Counted from the first letter of the stretch, positions 50,132 through 58,734 are shown. The stretch: 59,511 nucleotides of DNA from Bacteroides sp. CAG:443 (GCA_000432735.1 FR887738.1:1-59511), one strand, 5' to 3'. The notes: generated by a model from the sequence alone, not told the origin. Program-made: numbers and translations.

Positions 50132-51049
50132 ATGAAAAAGTTTTTTCATTATATATTAATGGCCGCCCTGATAGGGGGAGTCATTCCTTTTATATCGTGT
50201 AGTGACGACGATGAAACAATTAATGAATGGAATCTAAGTTATATCTCCTTGCTTCCTGTTGATTATTTGAAACCTCTTACTACTGAGTTTAATTTGACCC
50301 ATTCGGAAGGTATAGGAATAGAAGGTAAGGTAGACTTCCAGTTTATAGCTGTTGCATCAAAACCGGTAGATCAAGATATAGCTGTAGATATTGAAGTAAC
50401 TACGGATCTTCCTGTTAGTACGAATAAAATTGCTTTGAGTTCACAAAAAGCCGTAATAAAAGCTGGACAAAAACAGTCAGAACCTATAACCTTGAGTATT
50501 ACTGACTGGTCTGAGTTGATTAATGTAAAAGCGGCTGCTGAATACTTTCTTAAAATTAACATGAAATCTATTAATTCGAATGCTCAAGGAGTTACTGTTA
50601 GTGACTTTAATAAAGGATTTGCATTTACAGTGAAGAAAGCAGCAGAGAAACCAAAACAGGATGTATTGGTTACTACACCGAAAGAATGGATATTTACTTT
50701 TATGAAAGGAGTAGAAAACCCAGAAGCTAATACTGTGGCAGGAACGGGAAGTAATGATGTGGCTACTAATGGAGTTCCTTTCTGGTTGACTGTTGATTTT
50801 AAATCTGTAAAAACTATATCAGGTATACAGACTCAGCATTGGGGAGGTTCTTTTTGCCCGACTAAAGTAGAATTGTTTACTTCAGAAAATGGTACTACTT
50901 GGGAGTCGATAGGGGTGTATGAAACAAGTGGTTATATTCAAACCATTAAATTTGCTCAGAGAAAAGATACTCGTTTCTTGAAATATCAGATGATTGATGT
51001 TCCTGGTCGTGTTGATATTACGAGATTCTCAGTGTATATGTATCAATAA
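50132..51049 (+). CDS. Surface glycan-binding lipoprotein, DUF1735-like plus F5/8-type C
   Basis: About 305 residues. I start at the ATG at 50132 because it gives a clean signal peptide (MKKFFHYILMAALIGG ... FISC); the frame also opens at 50108 inside the hairpin. The lipidated Cys is followed by SDDDET, the strongest acidic surface-export signal in this locus. Residues about 30-170 are a DUF1735-like beta-domain, and about 180-305 a discoidin (F5/8 type C) domain (FWLTVDFKSVKTISGIQTQHWGG ... VELFTSENGTTWESIG). Probably a second surface glycan-binding protein. It ends at a strong terminator, closing the susC operon. Confidence 0.8.
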   Translation: MKKFFHYILMAALIGGVIPFISCSDDDETINEWNLSYISLLPVDYLKPLTTEFNLTHSEGIGIEGKVDFQFIAVASKPVDQDIAVDIEVTTDLPVSTNKIALSSQKAVIKAGQKQSEPITLSITDWSELINVKAAAEYFLKINMKSINSNAQGVTVSDFNKGFAFTVKKAAEKPKQDVLVTTPKEWIFTFMKGVENPEANTVAGTGSNDVATNGVPFWLTVDFKSVKTISGIQTQHWGGSFCPTKVELFTSENGTTWESIGVYETSGYIQTIKFAQRKDTRFLKYQMIDVPGRVDITRFSVYMYQ

Positions 51050-51074
51050 AAGATTATTTTGTTGATTAAATAAG

Positions 51075-51107
51075 AACAACCGATAATCATATATCGGTTG
51101 TTTTTTA
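51075..51107 (+). terminator. Terminator of the susC operon
   Basis: AACAACCGATA (51075-51085) pairs perfectly with TATCGGTTGTT (51092-51102), followed by TTTT. The third GH20 gene therefore needs its own promoter within the next about 130 bases; none is clear. Confidence 0.87.
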
Positions 51108-51237
51108 TTTTCTATAGAATGTTTCTATCGAAGTGTTGATGTAGTACTTCAAAGATTGAGATTCTCTATACCGATATTTCGGAGAAATAGTGTATTTATT
51201 CTAATAATTATTTTGTTAACTAATCAATCATCTTTTA

Positions 51238-53562
51238 ATGAAAAACCTGTACTTTTTAGGGTTGCTTCTTTTGTGTGGAGGACTCTTCTCTTGTTCGTCG
51301 GCTATAAAAGATCAGGCTAATTTTGATGTCATTCCGTTGCCGCAAGAAATACAAACTACTGCTGTTGGTGATTTTGTTTTGAGCAACAATACCGTTATTG
51401 TATATCCAGCTGGTGATGATACGATGAAACGTAATGCTAAATTTTTGGCTGGATATATCGAAGAACAGACGGGAAAGGAGTTACAAGTGACAGATAAGTC
51501 CGTCGATAGGAATGCCATTATTTTGTCAACGGGACTGGATGATAAGAATAAAGAGGCCTATCATCTTAAAGTTGGAAAGCAGTTGATTCGTATACAAGGT
51601 GCTTCTGCCGCCGGAGTCTTTTATGGTATTCAGACATTGCGTAAGTCGATGGCTGAAGCCGGACATGCAGATGTAGCTTTTCCTGCGGTTGAAATCAATG
51701 ATTACCCTCGTTTCTCTTATCGTGGGGTACATCTGGATGTTTCACGTCATTTTTTCCCGGCAGATTCTATCAAGCGTTTTATCGATATGCTTGCTTTGCA
51801 TAATATTAACCGTTTTCACTGGCATCTTACAGACGATCAGGGTTGGAGAATTGAAATAAAGAAACGTCCGGAGCTTACAACGATTGGTTCTAAACGTGCG
51901 GAAACGGTTGTCGGTCGTAATTCTGGAGAATACGATCATGTACCCTATGGAGGGTTCTATACTCAGGATGAGGCTCGTGAAATTGTAAAATATGCTCAGG
52001 ACCGCTTTATTACAATTATTCCCGAAATTGATTTGCCCGGACACATGCAGGCTGCATTGGCCGCTTATCCTTATTTAGGTTGTACAGGCGGGCCGTATGA
52101 AGTATGGAAGCAATGGGGTGTTTCCGATGATGTGTTGTGTGCCGGTAACGATGAAACTCTAAAATTTATCGAAGATGTATTGGGTGAAATCGTTGAAATC
52201 TTTCCTTCCGAATATATTCATGTAGGTGGTGATGAATGTCCGAAAGTCCGTTGGCAAAAGTGTCCGAAATGTCAGGCTCGCATTAAAGCTTTGGGCATCA
52301 AGGCAGACGATAAGCATACTGCTGAGCAGAAACTGCAAGCTTATATTATTGATTATGCAGAGAAGTTCTTGAATGGAAAGGGACGAAAGATGATAGGATG
52401 GGAAGAAATCCTGGAAGGAGGATTGAGTCCAACAGCTACAGTTATGTCATGGCGAGGTAAGGAAGGAGGCATTGAAGCTGCAAAGATGGGAAATGATGCT
52501 ATCATGACTCCAGCTTCTCATTTATATTTCGATTATTATCAGACGATGGATACAGAAAAGGAACCGTTGGCTATCGGTGGATATGTGTCTGTAGAACGAG
52601 TATATAGCTATGAACCGATTGATCCGAGTCTGACTGCTGATGAGGCTACTCATATCATTGGAGTTCAAGCTAATTTATGGACAGAATATGTTCCCACTTT
52701 TAGCCAGTTGGAGTATATGGAATTACCTCGTCTGGCTGCCTTGTCGGAAGTCCAATGGACGATGCCCGATAAAAAGAATTACGATAACTTCCTGCAACGT
52801 TTGCCGCAATTGATTTCAATTTATGATCGGGAAGGATATAATTATGCTAAGCATGTTTTTAATGTTAAGGCGGAATATATTACAGATTATGTAAATAATT
52901 CAATTAAGGTGGTGTTGTCTGCTATCGGAAATTCACCGATTTATTATACGCTCGACGGTAGTGAACCTACGGAAAAGTCCCAGTTGTATGGCGATACACT
53001 TTCATTGAAAGAAAGTTGTGTTTTGAAAGCTATCACTATCCGTAATAATAAGAAGAGTGATGTTCTTACAGAAAAAATCGATTTCAATAAAGCTACTGCC
53101 AAGCCTTTGACGTTATTGCAGCCGATCAATGAGAAATATAAATTCAATGGTGAATATACATTGGTAGATGGTTTAAGTGGAACACCCAATTACAGAACAG
53201 GACGGTGGATTGCGTTTTATAAGAATGATATGGAGGCGGTAGTCGATTTAAAGCAGGAGACTTCCATTCATAAAGCATGGGTACGGACTTATGTGGAGAT
53301 TGGAGAAGAAATCTTAGACGTAAGAAGCATTTCGGTATTGGCATCCGATGATGGTAAAATTTATAAGGAGTTGAAAACGGTTGACTTTCCTCCTGTCACT
53401 TCTAAGGACAAAAATGGTATTTATACTCACGAAGTAGAGTTCAATTCTATAAATGCTCGTTATGTTAAGGTGATCGCTAAACCGGAATATAAGATTCCCG
53501 CATGGCATTGGGGAAGTGGCCGACCTGCATTCATCTTTGTAGATGAAATCGGTATCGAATAG
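51238..53562 (+). CDS. GH20 beta-N-acetylhexosaminidase (lipoprotein, CHB_HEX_C), paralogue of the first
   Basis: A 774-residue enzyme with the same domain order as the one at 38449-40788: lipobox LFSC (about residue 19, then SSAIKD, not acidic), GH20b-type N-domain, barrel with catalytic Asp332-Glu333 in HVGGDECPK, the chitobiase-type module (YYTLDGSEPTEK) and a discoidin-like end. Long stretches are nearly the same in both, for example NINRFHWHLTDDQGWRIEIKK and KCPKCQARIKALG-type segments, so one arose from the other by duplication. Insert differences near VVGRxxSGxYD suggest small changes in substrate choice. It is transcribed separately from the susC operon. Confidence 0.93.
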   Translation: MKNLYFLGLLLLCGGLFSCSSAIKDQANFDVIPLPQEIQTTAVGDFVLSNNTVIVYPAGDDTMKRNAKFLAGYIEEQTGKELQVTDKSVDRNAIILSTGLDDKNKEAYHLKVGKQLIRIQGASAAGVFYGIQTLRKSMAEAGHADVAFPAVEINDYPRFSYRGVHLDVSRHFFPADSIKRFIDMLALHNINRFHWHLTDDQGWRIEIKKRPELTTIGSKRAETVVGRNSGEYDHVPYGGFYTQDEAREIVKYAQDRFITIIPEIDLPGHMQAALAAYPYLGCTGGPYEVWKQWGVSDDVLCAGNDETLKFIEDVLGEIVEIFPSEYIHVGGDECPKVRWQKCPKCQARIKALGIKADDKHTAEQKLQAYIIDYAEKFLNGKGRKMIGWEEILEGGLSPTATVMSWRGKEGGIEAAKMGNDAIMTPASHLYFDYYQTMDTEKEPLAIGGYVSVERVYSYEPIDPSLTADEATHIIGVQANLWTEYVPTFSQLEYMELPRLAALSEVQWTMPDKKNYDNFLQRLPQLISIYDREGYNYAKHVFNVKAEYITDYVNNSIKVVLSAIGNSPIYYTLDGSEPTEKSQLYGDTLSLKESCVLKAITIRNNKKSDVLTEKIDFNKATAKPLTLLQPINEKYKFNGEYTLVDGLSGTPNYRTGRWIAFYKNDMEAVVDLKQETSIHKAWVRTYVEIGEEILDVRSISVLASDDGKIYKELKTVDFPPVTSKDKNGIYTHEVEFNSINARYVKVIAKPEYKIPAWHWGSGRPAFIFVDEIGIE

Positions 53563-53812
53563 TCCGGTAAAGCATACGTAGGTATTGGGAGTTTTTTAGG
53601 TAATATGAGAGACATTGCACTGAATGATGAATTTAGTAAATGTCGGAGTCGTTTATGGAACGTTTGTTTTATGTTGAAAACATGGACAGATGACTATAAA
53701 CGACTTTTTTATGATATTAAAACGATAAATAGCTTGTTGATAAGTATATTTCCGTAACTTTGCCCCCAAGTGGTACAGTTATTTATTGTGACTAAAAAGG
53801 AAAATTTGTAGT
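53563..53812. other. Intergenic region with terminator and promoter before the AI-2E-family gene
   Basis: AGTCGTTTAT (53647-53656) pairs with ATAAACGACT (53696-53705), enclosing TGTTTT/AAAACA (53665-53670 and 53677-53682) and followed by TTTTT, a nested terminator. TAACTTTG at 53755-53762 is a full -7 match, with TTG at 53734-53736 as a possible -33. Confidence 0.65.
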
Positions 53813-54829
53813 ATGAAAGAACAATATTGGAAATATTCTCTCATTATTTTTATCATCGGATTGGGAATTTTGTTGTTTCGTCAGGCACAGCCGTTCATGA
53901 ACGGCATATTAGGAGGGTTTACCTTATATCTGTTGTTGCGTAATTTTTCGAACTGGCTTCAGAGTAAGATAAAACCGCTTCTGGCAGTCTGGATTATTAC
54001 AATAGGAGTAACACTCTTTATTTTGATTCCTCTATCGTTGTTCAGTTGGGCTATTGTAAGTCAGATTTCGGGAATGCATTTTGATACCCAGTCAATCATT
54101 CAGCCCGCACGTCAGGCTATCGATATCATTGAGGAACGGACTGGATTCGACTTGCTGTCAGAACAAAGTTTATCGTTTATGGTATCTCAGGCATCTTCTA
54201 TCGGCCAAAAGATCATGAGCGGGGTAAGCGATTTAGTTGTCAATCTGGCAGTAGCCATTATGCTCTTGTTCTTTATGTTGTGGGAAGGCAAGAAAATGGA
54301 GCATTATGTATCGACCATTATGCCCTTTACCGAAAGTAACAAGCGTGAAGTTCTTGATAAAATCCAGTTGATGGTACGGTCGAATGCCATCGGTATTCCG
54401 TTGTTGGCTGTTATACAAGGTATTATTTCCTTGGGAGGATACTGGTTGTGCGATGCTCCCAATCCGTATCTGACTGCATTGCTTACGGCATTTGCTTCAA
54501 TCATTCCGCTGGTAGGCACGGCATTGATTTGGGTTCCGGTATCTGTTTACTTCCTGATAATGGGTGAATGGGTGAATGCACTTATCCTGCTAGGATATGG
54601 AGGTATTATTATCTCTCAGTGTGATAACCTGATTCGTTTCATTCTTCAGAAGAAGATGGCCAATATTCATCCATTGATTACAATTTTTGGTGTTGTGGCC
54701 GGACTGCCGATTTTTGGATTCATGGGAATTATTTTTGGACCTTTGTTGGTATCATTATTCCTGTTGTTCCTTGATATGTTCCGAAAAGAATATCTGTTGG
54801 ACGGTACGGAGGAGGAAGAGAAGGCATGA
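53813..54829 (+). CDS. AI-2E (TqsA/YdiK) family permease
   Basis: A 338-residue inner-membrane protein with the AI-2E-transporter layout: about two N-terminal helices, a soluble segment (around residues 85-150) and five to six C-terminal helices. The late PLVGTALIWVPVSVYFLIMG and FGVVAGLPIFGFMGIIFGPLLVSLFL stretches are typical. Members export various small molecules, and AI-2 is not proven here. The next gene overlaps by four bases (ATGA), so they are translationally coupled. Confidence 0.85.
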   Translation: MKEQYWKYSLIIFIIGLGILLFRQAQPFMNGILGGFTLYLLLRNFSNWLQSKIKPLLAVWIITIGVTLFILIPLSLFSWAIVSQISGMHFDTQSIIQPARQAIDIIEERTGFDLLSEQSLSFMVSQASSIGQKIMSGVSDLVVNLAVAIMLLFFMLWEGKKMEHYVSTIMPFTESNKREVLDKIQLMVRSNAIGIPLLAVIQGIISLGGYWLCDAPNPYLTALLTAFASIIPLVGTALIWVPVSVYFLIMGEWVNALILLGYGGIIISQCDNLIRFILQKKMANIHPLITIFGVVAGLPIFGFMGIIFGPLLVSLFLLFLDMFRKEYLLDGTEEEEKA

Positions 54830-55923
54830 GATCGGTATGTATACATTCGTCGGCCAGATTAGATTTGGATACGTTCTTGCGTGAACTGGATGTTCCTTTC
54901 CAATTTGAATTTGAAGGTTACGACGGAGAACGCAGCTATTATTATTTCACTCGTCCGGAAATCTCAACAACCATGTTTGTCATAGCAGAGGGGCCGGATG
55001 AATATGAAGTTATGATAGACGGGCTGGCCTCTTATAGCGATTATAAGTTTTTTCCCTACCTGCTGGATTGTTTAAGCCAACACCTCAATCATACCACATT
55101 GACATTTCCCGATGAGGCGGGGCAAACAGTGTATCGAATATACGATGAAGCATGGATTGAAGATGCCATTGGAGAAGAAATAGCAATGCTGAAATCGGCA
55201 TTGTCTGTGTTTCCACGTTACTATGTGGGGCTTCCATTGGAAGGAACCCCTTATTTATCGTTGGCATTACTGGCGCAATATGGGGTAAATCTTCATTCTT
55301 CCACGCCACGCATTTATGGCTATGTGCAGTATATCATGCGGAAAGGTCTGCTTCCCCAGGCTACCGACGCCGAACTTGAAGAAGATCGTCGGCGGGAAGA
55401 AATGGAGACAGAAGTTGATGTACCTCAGCATATTTCTATTGGACGAGTTAAGTCGTGGCAGATAGACGGGGCCGAAACTTGGGAAAGTTATTCGCGTGAA
55501 GATACAGAAATGCTGGTGGCTCTTGGTGAAAGTTATCAGGCTGGAGCGGATGTAGCGGGAGTCGTGCTGAACGATTTAGGAACTATCTATCAGGAAGGTA
55601 TCGGCGTAGAACGCGACGGACAGAAAGCCGAGTACTGGTTCAGGCAGGCTTATCTTCAGGGAGATCATTTATACGCTCCTACAAATTTGGGTGATTTGTA
55701 TCGGAAAGGCTGTGGAACCTTACCCGTATCCCTTCCTCAGGCTTTCGAAGCATATAAAAAGTCGGAAGATATCTATGCCCTTTATCGCATCGGACAAGCC
55801 TATGAAGAAGGGTGGATCGGCGCACCGGACAGGGAGAAAGCGTTGTACTGGTATCGGAAAGCTGCCGAGAAGAAACATCACTTGGCTGTTCGTAGGCTCG
55901 AAGAGTTGAGCAGCCAGGCCTGA
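54826..55923 (+). CDS. Sel1-repeat protein with an unassigned N-terminal domain
   Basis: 365 residues, no signal peptide. The first ~210 residues are a domain I do not recognise, beginning RSVCIHSSARLDLDTFLRELDVPFQFEFEG. The C-terminal part carries Sel1-like repeats (LGTIYQEGIGVERDGQKAEYWFRQA, LGDLYRKGCGTLPVSLPQAFEAYKKS, IGQAYEEGWIGAPDREKALYWYRKAAE), a protein-binding solenoid. The start overlaps the permease stop by four bases. The end runs 46 bases into the end of the convergent MATE gene, so the two mRNAs share an antisense overlap. Confidence 0.8.
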   Translation: MRSVCIHSSARLDLDTFLRELDVPFQFEFEGYDGERSYYYFTRPEISTTMFVIAEGPDEYEVMIDGLASYSDYKFFPYLLDCLSQHLNHTTLTFPDEAGQTVYRIYDEAWIEDAIGEEIAMLKSALSVFPRYYVGLPLEGTPYLSLALLAQYGVNLHSSTPRIYGYVQYIMRKGLLPQATDAELEEDRRREEMETEVDVPQHISIGRVKSWQIDGAETWESYSREDTEMLVALGESYQAGADVAGVVLNDLGTIYQEGIGVERDGQKAEYWFRQAYLQGDHLYAPTNLGDLYRKGCGTLPVSLPQAFEAYKKSEDIYALYRIGQAYEEGWIGAPDREKALYWYRKAAEKKHHLAVRRLEELSSQA

Positions 55924-57185
55924 ACGATGCCTCGCAGTGCCAGATAAACGATAAAGCCTAACCACAACGCATGGTTGTGAAGCGTATGGTGTAGTCCGTA
56001 ATAAATCAGGAAGAAACTTCCGGCAGCTACCACCATTGCTTTCAGCATGATGTTGGTGGAAGTGGTTCCGATGCAGATACCGTCCAGCAGGAAAGCTGAA
56101 AATCCGGCAAGCGGAATGGCAAGTACCCAGTAAAAATAATCGCCCGAAGCAACAATAACCGACTGGTCATTCGTCAACAGTCCTAAAAATCCTTGTCCTC
56201 CTATTCCATAGAGTAACGTAAAAGCAATCGACAAGGCGATTCCCCAACCGAACAAATGCCGGATGGTACGGTGGAGTTCCTGTTTGTTTCCCGCTCCGAT
56301 GTATTTGCCGGTCAGCGCTTCTCCTGCATAGGCAAATCCATCCATGATATAAGAGAAGAGTGTAAACAATTGCATGAGCAAGGTGTTGACAGCCAGAACT
56401 ACATCTCCGTAGGCGGCTCCGGTAGAAGTAAAGAACACGGTAACGGCAACTAGACACAAGGTTCGGAGGAAGATGTCCCGGTTTACCTGAAACAGGCGTT
56501 TCATGGCGTTGCGAGTAAAAAGTTTCTTCCAGCTAATGTATTTCCGCAAAGGCCTATAGTAACGCAGCCAGAGCAAGTACGCCATGAAAAGTCCGGCATA
56601 CTGAGCTATCAGCGTACCCAAGGCAACTCCTTCCACCTTCATACCAAAGACAAAGACGAAAAGCAGACTAGCTGCTATGTTTACGATATTCTGTGTAATA
56701 GCGATAAACATCGGGAAGCGTGAGTTTTGCATACCGATGAACCATCCCGAGAAGCCATATAGGCCAAGTGTGGCAGGAGCCCCCCAGATACAAATATGGA
56801 AATACAAGGTGGCAAGCTGTTGTACTTCGGCACTGGTATCTATCAGTTCGAAAGCGATGAGTCGTATAGGATATTGTAATACAAGCAACGCCAGTGCCAG
56901 CATCAGGCTGATACCGACCGATCGCAGCAAGATACGGGTTACTTCTTGAAGGTCGTGAGCGCCGTAGGCTTGCGCCGTCAGCCCACTTGTACCCATACGC
57001 AGGAAGCCGAATATCCAGTAAATCATATTGAAAAGCATACCTCCTACGGCGATGGCTCCAATGTACGAAGCCGAACCGAGATGTCCTACAATGGTAACGT
57101 CTATCAGTCCCAGCAAGGGAACCGTTATGTTAGAGATAATAGAAGGTATAGCTATGTGCAGTATTCGTTGGCTGGTAGGTGACAT
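55878..57185 (-). CDS. MATE-family multidrug/toxin efflux transporter
   Basis: A 435-residue inner-membrane antiporter with 12 hydrophobic segments in two similar halves. Near the N-terminus is the typical PLLGLIDVTIVGHLGSASYIGAIAVGG stretch, and the second half has FTSTGAAYGDVVLAVNTLLMQLF. It belongs to the DinF-like side of the MATE family and would export cationic or other toxic compounds with H+ or Na+. It lies eight bases after the BirA-fusion gene. Its last 46 bases overlap the end of the Sel1 gene on the other strand. Confidence 0.88.
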   Translation of the reverse strand: MSPTSQRILHIAIPSIISNITVPLLGLIDVTIVGHLGSASYIGAIAVGGMLFNMIYWIFGFLRMGTSGLTAQAYGAHDLQEVTRILLRSVGISLMLALALLVLQYPIRLIAFELIDTSAEVQQLATLYFHICIWGAPATLGLYGFSGWFIGMQNSRFPMFIAITQNIVNIAASLLFVFVFGMKVEGVALGTLIAQYAGLFMAYLLWLRYYRPLRKYISWKKLFTRNAMKRLFQVNRDIFLRTLCLVAVTVFFTSTGAAYGDVVLAVNTLLMQLFTLFSYIMDGFAYAGEALTGKYIGAGNKQELHRTIRHLFGWGIALSIAFTLLYGIGGQGFLGLLTNDQSVIVASGDYFYWVLAIPLAGFSAFLLDGICIGTTSTNIMLKAMVVAAGSFFLIYYGLHHTLHNHALWLGFIVYLALRGIVQAWLLNSSSLRTAK

Positions 57186-57193
57186 GCTTAGGA

Positions 57194-58318
57194 TTATAAT
57201 TCGAAAGACACTTCTTTAAACATATATTCTCTTCTCTTTCCGCTCTCATCTTCCAGAATCAAGGCTCCCGACGGTTCAATTCCACAGATACGGGCACGGA
57301 AACTTCCGTCTTTATCCTTGTAGGCATGAAAGCCCTCCTTGCGATAGAGTACAGCCTGATAGCGTGAGGCTATCAGTTCGGTTTCTCCGTCTTTCAAGAG
57401 GGTATAATACTGAGCTACACGTTCCATGAAGTCACATAATATTTCTTTGCGGTCGTAGCGTCGTCCGGTAATTTGAAAGAGTGAAACCGGATTGGGAGCG
57501 TCACTCAGAAAACTTTCCTGATTCAGATTGACACCTGTGCCCGAGATGGAACGGCTGATATGTACGCCGGTCAGGTCATTTTCTATCAGAGTGCCGCAGA
57601 TTTTCTTGTCTTTCCAGTAAATATCGTTGGGCCATTTGATACGGATCTCGTCGGTGTATTGCGATAAGAGCTCTTGTAAGGCAAGAGCTGTAATCTGGGA
57701 AAGCAGGAATTGTTTCCGTGCTTCCAGAAAGTCGGGATAAAGTACGAAGCTGAAGAGTAAGTTGGCTCCCGCTTCCGATTCCCAGCTGTTGCCTCTCTGC
57801 CCGCGGCCGGCAGTCTGAAAGTCGGTATATACACTCGTCAGTTCGGCCACCGAAGTTTTGTTACACAATTCATCCAAGTAACTGTTTGTAGAATTAGTTT
57901 CACTCAGGAAGATAGGTTCCGGATAAGCGGCCGGAAACGTGCCCGCGTTTTCAGTAGAACGTGGTGATGTTTTTTCCAAAACGTCCCGTTGTTTTTTTGT
58001 AAACTTCCTGACAACTTCATCATACGAATGGTCGATCAGTCGACAGATAAGCTGATCGGGTACGTCACTTTGCAGTGCCACCTGATTCCAGTATTTCTTA
58101 TTGAAATGATGGGCTCCTTCAATACCCTGATAGCGTTCACGCAGTTCGATGGCATAATCCGGGGCACATTTCATGCACGCATGGTCAGGATGTTCCAGAT
58201 CGACCAGCAGGAACATGCGGTCTACTACTTTAAAAACAAGGGTGCTTTCGTCGAAAGGAAAACATTCGGTTACGGCAGGCTTACTTAAACAATATTGACG
58301 GAGTGTTTCTATATCCAT
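57194..58318 (-). CDS. birA: Biotin protein ligase fused to an N-terminal MmcQ/YjbR domain
   Basis: 374 residues. Residues 1 to about 110 (CLSKPAVTECFPFD, FLLVDLEHPDHACMKC, IEGAHHFNKKYWNQVAL) are an MmcQ/YjbR-like domain. After a Ser/Thr/Pro linker (about 110-132) comes the biotin ligase domain: the start LSETNSTNSYLDELC, the biotinyl-AMP loop GRGQRGNSW and IKWPNDIYWKDKKICGTLIEN with the catalytic Lys, then the C-terminal SH3-like part. It attaches biotin to acetyl-CoA-type carboxylases. The usual HTH domain of regulatory BirA is absent, and a YjbR domain with a DNA-binding-like fold takes its place. The frame is continuous, so the fusion is real in this sequence. Confidence 0.88.
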   Translation of the reverse strand: MDIETLRQYCLSKPAVTECFPFDESTLVFKVVDRMFLLVDLEHPDHACMKCAPDYAIELRERYQGIEGAHHFNKKYWNQVALQSDVPDQLICRLIDHSYDEVVRKFTKKQRDVLEKTSPRSTENAGTFPAAYPEPIFLSETNSTNSYLDELCNKTSVAELTSVYTDFQTAGRGQRGNSWESEAGANLLFSFVLYPDFLEARKQFLLSQITALALQELLSQYTDEIRIKWPNDIYWKDKKICGTLIENDLTGVHISRSISGTGVNLNQESFLSDAPNPVSLFQITGRRYDRKEILCDFMERVAQYYTLLKDGETELIASRYQAVLYRKEGFHAYKDKDGSFRARICGIEPSGALILEDESGKRREYMFKEVSFEL

Positions 58319-58357
58319 AATTTTTTTTCTGACTTGACGTTGTACTATATGTATGTC

Positions 58358-58723
58358 TTACCAAATGGGTGGCAAAAAAGCATCTTCGATGTGTTCTATC
58401 TGAAAGGGAGGCTCTGTCCCCGTAACTGTAATGACATCGAAGCGAACCGGCAGGTCTATTTCGAATCTCTGAATGTATGCATCAGTCGAGATGATGATGT
58501 TTCTGATTTTCCGGTCGGTGATGGCTTCTTCTGGCCGGCCAAATTCGTCGTTCCGGCGGGTTTTTACTTCTACTATTACCAGTTCACCGTCCTTTTGCGC
58601 TACGATGTCCAGTTCCCGCTTGCCTGAGCGCCAGTTGCGGTGACGTATTGTGTAGCCTTTGCTTATCAGGTATTCGGCAGCCTCTGTTTCTCCTTCTTTT
58701 CCCAGCTCGTTATGCTTCGCCAT
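58358..58723 (-). CDS. YraN/UPF0102 family endonuclease-like protein
   Basis: 121 residues, starting at the ATG at 58723 (MAKHNELGKEGETEAAEYL). An upstream extension of the frame is open but lacks family similarity and would run into the divergent gene. The nuclease-like core has ELDIVAQKDGELVIVEVKTR, the E-D-ExK pattern of Holliday-junction-resolvase-like folds, and FGRPEEAI. The function of YraN is unproven; DNA recombination or repair is assumed. It is first in a minus-strand run with the BirA fusion (39 bases) and the MATE gene. Confidence 0.87.
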   Translation of the reverse strand: MAKHNELGKEGETEAAEYLISKGYTIRHRNWRSGKRELDIVAQKDGELVIVEVKTRRNDEFGRPEEAITDRKIRNIIISTDAYIQRFEIDLPVRFDVITVTGTEPPFQIEHIEDAFLPPIW

Positions 58724-58734
58724 TTTGTTTTTTG

